Assembly (NCBI GenBank): GCA_026770585.1
Contig: MU646394.1
Location: forward strand, 530,125-540,531
Direction: 5' to 3'
DNA from: Baffinella frigidus
Lineage: Eukaryota > Cryptophyceae > Cryptomonadales > Baffinellaceae
DNA: 10,407 bases
A model generated the notes under the pieces. It saw only the letters and a list, made by a program, of their open reading frames with translations. It did not search any database and was not told the DNA's origin. Below, piece by piece: positions 1 to 5,026 of this stretch. The stretch's first letter is position 1. The number at the start of each line of letters is the position of its first letter. Made by a program: the position numbers and the translations under genes.

Positions 1-9
1 GAGAGGTAT

Positions 10-44
<35 letters not shown>

Positions 45-78
45 GGCGGCAGGAGAGGAGAGAGAGGGAGAGAGGGAC
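1..78. repeat. GA-rich microsatellite / polypurine tract
   Basis: The + strand is almost purely purine, with an uninterrupted GA dinucleotide run near positions 16-41 followed by degenerate GGAGAG units. It is a mirror-type polypurine tract that could form a triplex. It is cut by the window edge, so its full length is unknown. Confidence 0.9.
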
Positions 79-308
79 AGTGGAGTGGTTGAATGAGACA
101 CGAGTTGCGATGAAACAAACACCACTCGTTTGTGGAGTGGTACGGGTTGTGGATCTGCTGCCGGGGCCTATTTATGATGAAAACGTTGCAACCTTCATGG
201 GGTCGCAGAGGCTGAAGGACCACACGAGGATGCTAGAGGGGCCTATTTAAAACCGATGTGCTTTTAAAAGAGGGCATTTGCGTAGTAACTTTCGTTGAAT
301 GGACACGT
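79..308. other. Non-coding stretch with short shared motifs
   Basis: No gene is visible. Two short motifs link this stretch to its neighbours. GGGGCCTATTTA lies at 163-174, and the 19-mer TGCTAGAGGGGCCTATTTA at 231-249. That same 19-mer forms part of both arms of the foldback that follows (431-449, inverted in the left arm). The stretch therefore looks like flanking DNA related to the foldback, or the remains of an earlier copy. Confidence 0.6.
264..290 (-). repeat. Half copy of the ATTACTACAC palindrome core
   Basis: GCATTTGCGTAGTAACTTTC followed by GTTGAAT matches the right half of the palindrome family seen intact at 596-652 and 6123-6253: the GCATT next to the loop, the GTGTAGTAA core and the TTCGTTGAAT shoulder. 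No matching left arm is found to its left, so it appears truncated or decayed. Strand follows the orientation of the asymmetric centre used for the whole family. Confidence 0.6.
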
Positions 309-521
309 GACTCTGCTCAAATTGCACAGTCAGGAGGTTACTTTACCTTTTCCTGGTACCAATATTCACAACCCCACATGTAAATAGGCCCCTCTAGCAT
401 TCACGAGTGGGAGGGTAGACTGTGTCTGAATGCTAGAGGGGCCTATTTACATGTGGGGTTGTGAATATTGGTACCAGGAAAAGGTAAAGTAACCTCCTGA
501 CTGTGCAATTTGAGCAGAGTC
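309..521. mobile_element. Foldback element with 95-bp arms
   Basis: Positions 309-403 and 427-521 are reverse complements of each other without gaps, leaving a 23-bp loop (404-426). As single-stranded DNA or RNA it would make one long hairpin. The inner end of each arm holds the 19-mer TGCTAGAGGGGCCTATTTA, also present singly at 231-249. Immediately outside the right arm is the 12-bp palindrome CCCGCATGCGGG (521-532). No transposase is encoded; a MITE or foldback transposon is the simplest label, and no target-site duplication could be identified. Confidence 0.9.
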
Positions 522-595
522 CCGCATGCGGGATTCGGGAGGTGCAAATCACAAGGATTCACCAAGGCTCAACAATCTTCAAACTGTAGACAGTC

Positions 596-652
596 AATTT
601 ACTACACAAATGGATCATACTAGTAATTATTGAAGCATTTGTGTAGTAAATT
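596..652 (-). mobile_element. ATTACTACAC-family palindrome, short copy
   Basis: Perfect 17-bp arms (596-612 and 636-652, AATTTACTACACAAATG and complement) enclose a 23-nt loop. Read on the minus strand the centre is GCTTCAATAATTAC, a one-insertion relative of the GCTTTAATATTAC found in sister copies. The outer arms of the longer family members are missing or too diverged to recognise, so only the core survives. Immediately right, 664-684 is an unrelated small hairpin with 9-bp arms (GAGTATTTA) and a 3-nt loop. Confidence 0.8.
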
Positions 653-708
653 TCGTGACCGGTGAGTATTTATCATAAATACTCGTCCGGAAGAGGGGAC
701 CGGGACGT

Positions 709-1056
709 TACTCGTCGGGAAGGGTCCTGAGCGCTTCCTGCGCGATAAGGCCTAGGACCCTACAGTAGGCAACCCGTAGGCACATAGGGGGGTTCCTACG
801 GATAAGGTAACGGAAAGGTCGCCCGCCCCGCCATAACCTCCGACTCACTCGCGAACACTTTTAACTTATAAACCAAATTACTACACGTTGGCTTTAATAT
901 TACTTATAGTTACGTGTAGTAAATTTCATTGAATCCAATGGTTATAAATTAAAAGCGTTTCCATATGAGGGAGGGAGGGTACTCATCGGGAAGGGTCCCG
1001 AGCGCTTCTTGAACTGTCGCCCGCCCCCCCATAACCTCCGACTCACTCACAAACAC
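709..1056 (+). repeat. Imperfect direct repeat pair; first copy split by a 77-bp insert
   Basis: 709-740 matches 980-1011 (TACTCGTCGGGAAGGGTCC type) and 818-858 matches 1016-1056 (GTCGCCCGCC, then ATAACCTCCGACTCACTC). The second copy keeps the two blocks 4 bp apart, whereas the first has 77 bp (741-817) between them. The insert is rich in CCTAGG, GTAGG and CCTACGG words and carries GATAAGG near both ends, resembling the CCTAGG/CCTACGG foldbacks elsewhere in the window. The second copy therefore approximates the state before insertion. Confidence 0.8.
858..955 (+). mobile_element. ATTACTACAC-family palindrome with TAATATTAC centre
   Basis: Core arms 875-887 and 913-925 (AATTACTACACG) flank a loop holding GCTTTAATATTAC; TAATATTAC is at 895-903 and the dyad axis falls at 900. 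Outer arms 858-874 and 940-955 (CTTTTAA.TTATAACC type) also pair. The left arm lacks 13 nt matching 927-939 of the right arm, an asymmetric deletion. The outer arm resembles that of the element at 6123-6253 (GGAAACG-TTTTAATTTA-AAC), so these two form a subfamily distinct from the 136-bp copies. Confidence 0.85.
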
Positions 1057-1257
1057 CTGCCCAGAGAAAGGCATTCCGTGAATAAAACTAAGTGAACAAA
1101 ATTTAGTGACAGATATTTCATTTGAGTTTGTTCGAGGGACGTGCCGGTAGTAACTTTTTTAACCGCCCGTTCAGTGAATTGACATTTCGCAGTGAGTGGC
1201 ATTTAATGCATGATGAGGACGGAATGAGGCGTTGTTTTGGAGGTTTATAGGATAACA
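1057..1257. other. Non-coding stretch, nothing recognised
   Basis: No gene or strong repeat is visible. A weak relative of the palindrome core (GTAGTAACTTTTTTAACC) lies near 1148-1165 but has no partner arm, so it is noted without a call. Confidence 0.5.
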
Positions 1258-1401
1258 TCCTGAAAACTGGGTTGTTAGGCCTACGGTATTGCCTACGGTA
1301 GGCAGTAGGGGTCCTAGGACCTAGTGTTTCGTAGGATCCCCCCCTAGGCCCTTCGGCCTACCGTAGGCAATACCGTAGGCTTAACTACCCGGTTTTCAGG
1401 A
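1258..1401. mobile_element. CCTACGG-type foldback with 46-bp arms
   Basis: Arms 1258-1303 and 1356-1401 align without gaps and with few mismatches, enclosing a 52-bp loop. The arms contain repeated GCCTACGGTA units that are themselves near-palindromic (GCCTACGGTAGGC). The loop carries CCTAGGACCTAG and CCCCCCTAGGCC. Related CCTAGG/CCTACGG words occur at 741-817, 2842-2940, 4405-4520, 7932-8144 and 10047-10145, but the full arms are unique to this locus in the window. Confidence 0.88.
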
Positions 1402-1726
1402 CCTTGGCCTATGAATATGATCCAGGGGAAAGAAAGCTGGAATGGCATTTCATTCATGGCGAGGAAAGAATGTATAATTTTGAAGGATTTTGAAGGATGT
1501 TCCAAGGGAAAGAACGTTGGCCGTGAACGAGCAAACTAAACGGGAACATCCTCGAAATTCAGCGAAGTTGGAACACCTTTTTTATTGAGCCGTTTTCTCG
1601 AAATCTCGGTGCAATTTCAATTACAAGGCTCCAATTCCAAGGTCTACGGTACAAATGGAATAGCAACCCAAGAGGGTTGTGTGGGGTAGAACCGATGTGT
1701 CCGCAGCATGCGACGATTGCTCCTGA
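1402..1726. other. Non-coding stretch with minor repeats
   Basis: No gene is supported. Small structures seen: a tandem TTTTGAAGGA doublet near 1476-1495, 9-bp inverted arms GGATGTTCC (1495-1503) and GGAACATCC (1543-1551), and the related words GGGGAAAGAAAGCTGG (near 1425) and AGGGAAAGAACGTTGG (near 1504). The rest looks unstructured. Confidence 0.55.
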
Positions 1727-1830
1727 TTTAGGGTTTAGGGATAAGGGGATTAGGGTTTGGGGTTTAGGGATTCGGGATTTGGGATTAGGGTCTAGGGATT
1801 GGGGTTCAGGGTTTAGGGTTGAAGGTTGAG
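1727..1830 (+). repeat. Degenerate telomere-like TTTAGGG tract 1
   Basis: About fifteen 6-8 bp units of the TTTAGGG type, including TTTAGGG, TTTGGGG, TTCAGGG and TAAGGGG, all with the G-rich strand on +. It is interstitial, not a chromosome end, because other sequence continues on both sides. The minus-strand frame through it (proline-, asparagine- and leucine-rich) is a translation of the repeat and not a gene. Confidence 0.9.
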
Positions 1831-1867
1831 AGGCGGGCCCGCCCACACGTCAATACTCAAGACGGTA

Positions 1868-2006
1868 CACTGCCAGGGCGGAGTTTTTGTATTAGTCAAC
1901 CCAAGGCGAAAATCGATTTTCGAAGTACCCAATCTGGGTACCTCGTTTCTAAGTTGACAGATTTTGTAGGTGAATTGACTTTTACGAAATCTCCGCCCTG
2001 GCAGTG
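1868..2006. mobile_element. Foldback with 16-bp perfect ends
   Basis: CACTGCCAGGGCGGAG (1868-1883) pairs perfectly with 1991-2006, bounding a 139-bp unit. Inside are AAGTTGACAGATTTTGTAGG and AATTGACTTTTACG; similar words recur near 6760 and 7803-7840. No coding capacity or target duplication was found. A two-ended MITE-like element is likely. Confidence 0.75.
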
Positions 2007-2207
2007 CAGTATCCGATTGCAGTGTGACTTTCAATTCAGCATCCATCCTGCATCGCCGCAAACCCACCGGTCCCACCCCACGCCACAACCACCCCGGACC
2101 ACACCACGTCAAACCAAACCAAACTCATACGCAAAAAAATAATACAAAAATATAAAATGAAAAACACATCACGAAGAAATCAAATGGCAAATCGCCGCGT
2201 CTCTGGG
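2007..2207. other. Non-coding stretch ending in an A-rich segment
   Basis: No gene is visible. Positions 2131-2185 are strongly A-rich. The stretch separates the foldback at 1868-2006 from the satellite-like array beginning near 2208. Confidence 0.5.
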
Positions 2208-2278
2208 CACGCCTCCTACCTCTGTCCCATTCTATTTACTTTAGACGTGACCGGGAGCAATCATAAGTTGACACCCTT

Positions 2279-2308
2279 GCAGAATAGCCCGAAAACGGGC
2301 TATTCTGC
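2279..2308. other. Perfect 13-bp stem, 4-nt loop hairpin
   Basis: GCAGAATAGCCCG (2279-2291) pairs perfectly with 2296-2308 around an AAAA loop. In bacteria this would suggest a terminator, but no poly-T follows and the context is eukaryotic repeat DNA. AGTTGAC words flank both sides (2266 and 2312). Confidence 0.85.
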
Positions 2309-2532
2309 CAAAAGTTGACCTCGCGGCAGTGAGGAGTTGACTTTTGCGATTGACCACCCTCAGGTCTAGCGTAGTTACGCTCACCAATGTGGTCGACCCG
2401 GGCTCTTCCCCGCCCCAACATCGACGAATTCGTTCCGCGAAACCCAAACCGTCTACTTAAGAATCGTCTGACGGGTCTACTTAAGAACATCCATGACGGG
2501 TCGACCCAACTGAGGAAGAGAGAGATATACCT

Positions 2533-2582
2533 CCTCCGGAGGCCTCCGGAGGCCTCCGGAGGCCTCCGGAGGCCTCCGGAGG
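2533..2582. repeat. 10-bp tandem repeat GGCCTCCGGA, about 4.8 copies
   Basis: Perfect copies at 2541-2580, preceded by an 8-bp partial. The unit overlaps the palindrome TCCGGAGGCCTCCGGA, so the array can fold in several registers. The sister units at 3320 and 3550 have a single CTCCGGAG at the same place, so the expansion happened in this copy only. Confidence 0.95.
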
Positions 2583-2727
2583 AGCACTCTGTTGAGCATC
2601 CCCCTCCTGAGCAGCCGCAACCAGCGCCGCCTCCCAAGCAAGGTCTCTCGGCCCGCCTCCTAGCTCTGTCCCAGTTTATTTATCCTCACTGAACCCGGGC
2701 TCTTCCCCGCGCCAACATCGACGAAGG

Positions 2728-2786
2728 TGTACCGAGAAATCCAAAGTTGTACCGAGAAATCCGAAGTTGTACCGAGAAATCCAAAG
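2728..2786 (+). repeat. 20-bp tandem repeat, about three copies
   Basis: TGTACCGAGAAATCCAAAGT at 2728-2747 repeats at 2748-2767 (one change) and 2768-2786. Copy 3 of the satellite has only one TGTACCGCGAAACCC at the equivalent place (near 3252), so this is another copy-specific expansion. Confidence 0.92.
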
Positions 2787-2841
2787 AAATCCAAACCGTC
2801 AACTTAAGAACAGTCGGCCAACCCAACTGAGGAAGAGAGAT

Positions 2842-2940
2842 CCCCTAAGTGGCGAGGCGGTCAAATTTGACCACCAATAGGTCCTAGGCAGGTCCTAGGG
2901 CCCTACGGTAGGGCGTATGGGCCTACTGGCAACTTAAGGG
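2842..2940 (+). mobile_element. 99-bp CCCTTAAG-ended foldback element, full copy
   Basis: Ends are CCCCTAAGTGGC and GCAACTTAAGGG. Internal features are the palindrome GGTCAAATTTGACC (2859-2872) and nested CCTAGG / GGGCCCTACGGTAGGGC palindromes. It sits between GAGAGAT and ATACCTCCTCC; satellite copy 1 reads GAGAGATATACCTCCTCC with no insert (2519-2536), giving a clean empty site. A second full copy of exactly 99 bp lies inverted at 10047-10145, and partial copies lie at 7932-7995 and 8096-8144. No duplication beyond a possible AT dinucleotide can be read. Confidence 0.9.
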
Positions 2941-2983
2941 ATACCTCCTCCGGCGCAGCACCCTCCTGAAACCCCCCCTCCTG

Positions 2984-3123
2984 CCCACCAACCCTCACAA
3001 CTTGGGCAAATCGAAAAAGTCAAAAACACCAAATCCCCTTGAAGGCCGTCGGAATCCGACGGCTTTCAAGGGGATGTTTGGAACCATTTTTCCCGATTTG
3101 CCCAGACTGTGAGGGTTGGTGGG
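2984..3123. mobile_element. 140-bp foldback nested in satellite copy 2
   Basis: The ends CCCACCAACCCTCAC and GTGAGGGTTGGTGGG pair, followed inward by TTGGGCAAATCG with CGATTTGCCC, and at the centre CCCCTTGAAGGCCGTCGGA with its complement. Nearly the whole unit forms one hairpin with one small indel. It interrupts CCCCCCTCCTG and CGCAGCGGCTATCAGCGCCG. The uninterrupted form CCCCCCTCCTGCGCTGCGGC is at 3589-3608, a readable empty site. Confidence 0.9.
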
Positions 3124-3165
3124 CGCAGCGGCTATCAGCGCCGCCTCCCACCCACGCCCACCTCC

Positions 3166-3372
3166 TACCTCCTGCCTTCTACCTCCATCTTAGTCTGTTT
3201 AGGCTCACCGACGTGGAACCCGCGCGCTTCCCCGCTCCAACATCGACGAAGATGTACCGCGAAACCCAAACCGTCTACTTCACAAAAGTCGGCTGGCCAA
3301 ACTCAGAACTCAGAAAGAGAGATGCACCTCCTCCGGAGCAGCACCCTCCTTAGCACCCCCCCTCTAGTCTGA
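3166..3372 (+). repeat. Satellite-like repeat unit, copy 3 (compact)
   Basis: Contains the head (CACCTCCTACCTCCTGCC and TTAGTCTGTTTAGGCTCACC), CGCGCTTCCCCGCTCCAACA, TCGACGAAGATGTACCGCGA, AACCCAAACCGTCTACTTCA, AGAAAGAGAGATGCACCTCC and CGGAGCAGCACCCTCC. It carries neither foldback nor tandem expansion, so it is the best guide to the basic unit. Overlapping frames across 3039-3372 have no recognisable product. Confidence 0.78.
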
Positions 3373-3502
3373 CCCGTCAGACGATTCTTAAGTAGACGGT
3401 TTGGGGTTTCGCGGTACGCATTCGTCGGTTTTGGGGCGGGGAAGAGCCCGGGTCCACCACATTGGTGAGCGTAACTACGCTAGACCTGAGGGTGGTCAAT
3501 CG
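3373..3502 (-). repeat. Inverted copy of the 2347-2475 segment
   Basis: This 130-bp stretch is the reverse complement of 2347-2475 with few differences, including inverted GAAGAGCCCGGG, GGTTTGGGGTTTCGCGG and GGGTGGTCAATCG. Directly after it, TCTACTTAAGAA and the rest of the satellite continue in the original orientation, as in copy 1 after 2475. The right junction is therefore shared, as expected for a local inversion of the segment within a former copy. Confidence 0.85.
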
Positions 3503-3627
3503 TCTACTTAAGAATATTCATGACGGGTCGACCCAACTGAGGAAGAGAGAGATATACCTCCTCCGGAGGAGCACTCTGTTGAGCACCCCCCTCCTGCGCT
3601 GCGGCTATCAACGCCGCCTCCCAAGCT
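3503..3627 (+). repeat. Satellite-like repeat unit, copy 4 (3' part)
   Basis: TCTACTTAAGAATATTCATG, ACGGGTCGACCCAACTGAGG, AAGAGAGAGATATACCTCCT, GGAGCACTCTGTTGAGCACC and CCCCTCCTGCGCTGCGGCTA match copy 1 (2476 on) at high identity, without the 10-bp expansion. It preserves the empty sites of both foldbacks nested in copy 2. Confidence 0.88.
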
Positions 3628-3676
3628 GCTGAGTCACCTGCTGGGTCACCGGGCCCGCCTGCGGGTATCTCCGCTG

Positions 3677-3735
3677 TTGAGGGTTGAGGGTTGAGGGTTG
3701 AGGGTTTGGGGGTTGGGGTTTAGGGTGTAGGGTGT
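3677..3735 (+). repeat. Telomere-like tract 2
   Basis: Four TTGAGGG units followed by TTTGGGG, TTGGGG, TTTAGGG and TGTAGGG variants, G-rich on +. It directly follows the type A spacer ending CTCCGCTG. Confidence 0.9.
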
Positions 3736-3798
3736 GGTGAGCAGCGGCAATCAGCGCCGCCTCCCGTGCTTGGTCACCGCTTGTGGATGTCTCCGCTG

Positions 3799-3847
3799 TT
3801 GAGGGATTGGGGTTTGGTGTGTGGGGTTTGGGGTTTCGGGTTTAGGA
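3799..3847 (+). repeat. Telomere-like tract 3
   Basis: Mostly TTTGGGG-type variants (TTGGGG, TTTGGTG, TGTGGGG, TTTCGGG) ending in TTTAGGA, following a type A spacer. Confidence 0.85.
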
Positions 3848-3900
3848 TCAGCGCCGCTTTCCATGTGGGGTCACCAGGGAAGCTTGCCGATATCTCCACT

Positions 3901-4100
3901 GTTCAGGGTGTAGGGTTTGGGGTTTAGGATTTGGGGTTTGGGGTTTGGGGTTTGGGGGTTGGGGTTTAGGGTTTGGGGTTTAGGGTTTGGGGTTTGGGGT
4001 TTGGGGTTTGGTGTTTAGTGCTTATGGTTTATGGTTTAGGGTTTAGGGTTCAGGGTTGTGGGTTTAGGGTGCAGGGTGCAGGGTTGTGGGTTGAGGGTTG
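3901..4100 (+). repeat. Telomere-like tract 4 (about 200 bp)
   Basis: Starts with TTCAGGG and TGTAGGG, becomes long runs of TTTGGGG mixed with TTTAGGG, and ends with TTGTGGG, TGCAGGG and TTGAGGG. Variants cluster by type, as expected from unequal exchange or slippage. The minus-strand frame at about 4036-4263 is repeat translation. Confidence 0.92.
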
Positions 4101-4168
4101 ACCAGGATTCGCGGGCACGAAAGGAACGGGCATGCCGCGGGGCCGAGGTATAGCTGGCTGTGCCCCTG

Positions 4169-4190
4169 TTGAGGGTTGAGGGTTTAGGGG
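4169..4190 (+). repeat. Telomere-like tract 5 (three units)
   Basis: Two TTGAGGG units and TTTAGGGG between two type B spacers. Confidence 0.8.
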
Positions 4191-4284
4191 TACCGCACGG
4201 TGGGCTACGAAGGTTTCGTTGACCCTGGATTCCAGGGTAAACAAGGGGGCTGAGGTACAGCAAGCTGTGCCCCTGTTCGGGGTT

Positions 4285-4400
4285 TGGATGTTGACTTAAT
4301 GTTGACCTAAGTGTTTGGGGTTCAGGTGTTGACTTAAGCCGACTCTTTAGATGTTGACTTAAGCCGACTCTCTTAAGTTAACATCGATGTTGACTTAGCG
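4285..4400. repeat. GTTGACTTAA motif cluster with palindrome
   Basis: GTTGACTTA or GTTGACCTAA occurs five times between about 4289 and 4396. A 19-bp direct repeat GTTGACTTAAGCCGACTCT lies at 4328-4346 and 4353-4371. The right edge is an imperfect palindrome around ATCGAT (about 4374-4397, TAAGTTAACATCGATGTTGA). No gene is adjacent, so a regulatory role is only a guess; TTGACY is the plant W-box core. Confidence 0.75.
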
Positions 4401-4404
4401 TGTA

Positions 4405-4520
4405 GCGAGGAGCCTACGGCAGGCGATTAGGTTGCGGACGCACACTGAGGAACGCGCTCCTCCTAGGACCCAACAGTAGGCCTGTCCATGCCTAGGGCCC
4501 TACGGTGGTCCTAAGCGGGG
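4405..4520. repeat. CCTAGG/CCTACGG-rich segment, diverged foldback
   Basis: Contains CCTACGGCAGG, CTCCTAGGACCCAACAGTAG and GCCTAGGGCCCTACGGTGG, words shared with the 99-bp element and the foldback at 1258-1401. Only short arms pair (GAGGAGC 4407-4413 with GCTCCTC 4456-4462). It looks like a decayed or rearranged member of that group. Confidence 0.5.
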
Positions 4521-4569
4521 GGCAGTTTCTTCTGGTCCAGGTACCCCTGTACTTCACGTAGCTACGTTT

Positions 4570-4705
4570 ATCCGGGGAAACCTATTTTTCTTTAGCTTGA
4601 TGGCCACGAAAATTACTACACAACTGCTTTAATATTACTAATAAGAACGAACCGTGTAGTAATTTTCGTTGACCTCAAACTAAAGAAAAATAGGCTTCCC
4701 CGGAT
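4570..4705 (+). mobile_element. 136-bp foldback with TAATATTAC at its dyad, copy a
   Basis: The termini ATCCGGGG/CCCCGGAT, the next segment AAACCTATTTTTCTTT and the inner core ACGAAAATTACTACAC (4606-4621 with 4654-4669) all pair in one register around the axis at 4637.5. The 32-nt loop is asymmetric and holds GCTTTAATATTACTAATAAG; TAATATTAC is 4630-4638. That nonamer is the geminivirus-type origin motif, nicked after its seventh base, which here falls one nucleotide from the axis. Two further copies of exactly 136 bp lie at 7605-7740 and 9541-9676. No Rep or transposase is encoded. Confidence 0.9.
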
Positions 4706-5026
4706 GAACATGAATGGGCGCTGGGTGGGCGCTTCGACGTTCCAGGCTAGCAATACTCTGAAAAAAACTGTCCAAAAAAAATTGTCTAAAAAATTTAAGT
4801 GGGTGGTCGGGCCCGCCTCGGGGGGGGGGGTTAGGGTTTAGGGGTTGCCTCGGGACGCGAGGAAGTGGGCGCGCGCGTCGACGAGCGCGTGCGAGATCTG
4901 GAAAAAAAAGTTAATGGTCAAAATTTGTCGCTAAGTTGCCACGGGCGAAAGTTGTCGCTACCGAGGAATGGAAAGTTGTCACTGCGGGAGCCTCGCGTAT
5001 CCTTCTTATCTATTTTTTTATTCATG
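4706..5026. other. Non-coding stretch with homopolymers
   Basis: No gene is supported. It contains A-rich runs (about 4759-4797), an eleven-G run at 4820-4830 leading into a short TTAGGGTTTAGGGG piece, a GC-rich GCGCGCG patch (4869-4876), and AAGTTGTC words near 4949 and 4972. A 161-codon frame from a GTG at 4865 runs through the repeats downstream and has no recognisable domain. Confidence 0.55.

Larger units (their letters stand above)
2208..2650 (+). repeat. Satellite-like repeat unit, copy 1
   Basis: Landmarks in order: CGCCTCCTACCTCTGTCCCA head (2208 on), GTGGTCGACCCGGGCTCTTC, CCAACATCGACGAA, AAACCCAAACCGTCTACTTA, CCCAACTGAGGAAGAGAGAG, ATACCTCCTCCGGA, then GAGCACTCTGTTGAGCA and CAGCGCCGCCTCCCAAG. 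The same landmarks recur in the same order at 2655-3165 and 3166-3372 and partly at 3503-3627, giving a unit of roughly 300 bp after insertions are discounted. This copy is lengthened by a 10-bp tandem expansion and contains a short hairpin. Frames through it lack any recognisable domain. Confidence 0.8.
2655..3165 (+). repeat. Satellite-like repeat unit, copy 2, with two nested foldbacks
   Basis: Contains the head (CCCGCCTCCTAGCTCTGTCC), ACCCGGGCTCTTCCCCGC, CCAACATCGACGAA, a three-copy 20-bp tandem, CCCAACTGAGGAAGAGAGAT, then a 99-bp foldback (2842-2940), then ATACCTCCTCCGG and CCCCCCTCCTG, then a second foldback (2984-3123), and finally GCAGCGGCTATCAGCGCCGC. Removing the two foldbacks restores colinearity with copies 1 and 4. 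This shows that the foldbacks are younger than the satellite unit. Confidence 0.82.
3596..4276 (+). repeat. Composite array: telomere-like tracts alternating with conserved spacers
   Basis: Spacers of type A lie at about 3596-3676, 3736-3798 and 3848-3900 (AGCGGC.ATCAGCGCCGCC, GGTCACC, ATCTCCGCTGTT). Type B spacers lie at about 4101-4168 and 4191-4272 (GAGGTATAGCTGGCTGTGCC, CCTGTT). Each spacer ends in CTGTT, which runs directly into a G-rich telomere-like tract. Type A continues the end of the satellite unit (GCGGCTATCAACGCCGCCTC), so satellite and telomere-like tracts were amplified together. Such compound arrays are typical of subtelomeres, but no chromosome end is seen here. Confidence 0.8.

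Noticed and set aside
1148-1165. Additional copy of the ATTACTACAC core (GTAGTAACTTTTTTAACC)
   Set aside because: Only nine or ten matching bases and no pairing arm; too weak to call.
2279-2308. Rho-independent terminator-like hairpin
   Set aside because: Stem is perfect but there is no poly-T tail and no gene upstream; the surroundings are eukaryotic repeat DNA.
2208-3640. CRISPR array
   Set aside because: Repeat units are about 300 bp with long homologous interiors and no short regular repeat-spacer pattern; there are no cas genes and the sequence is eukaryotic.
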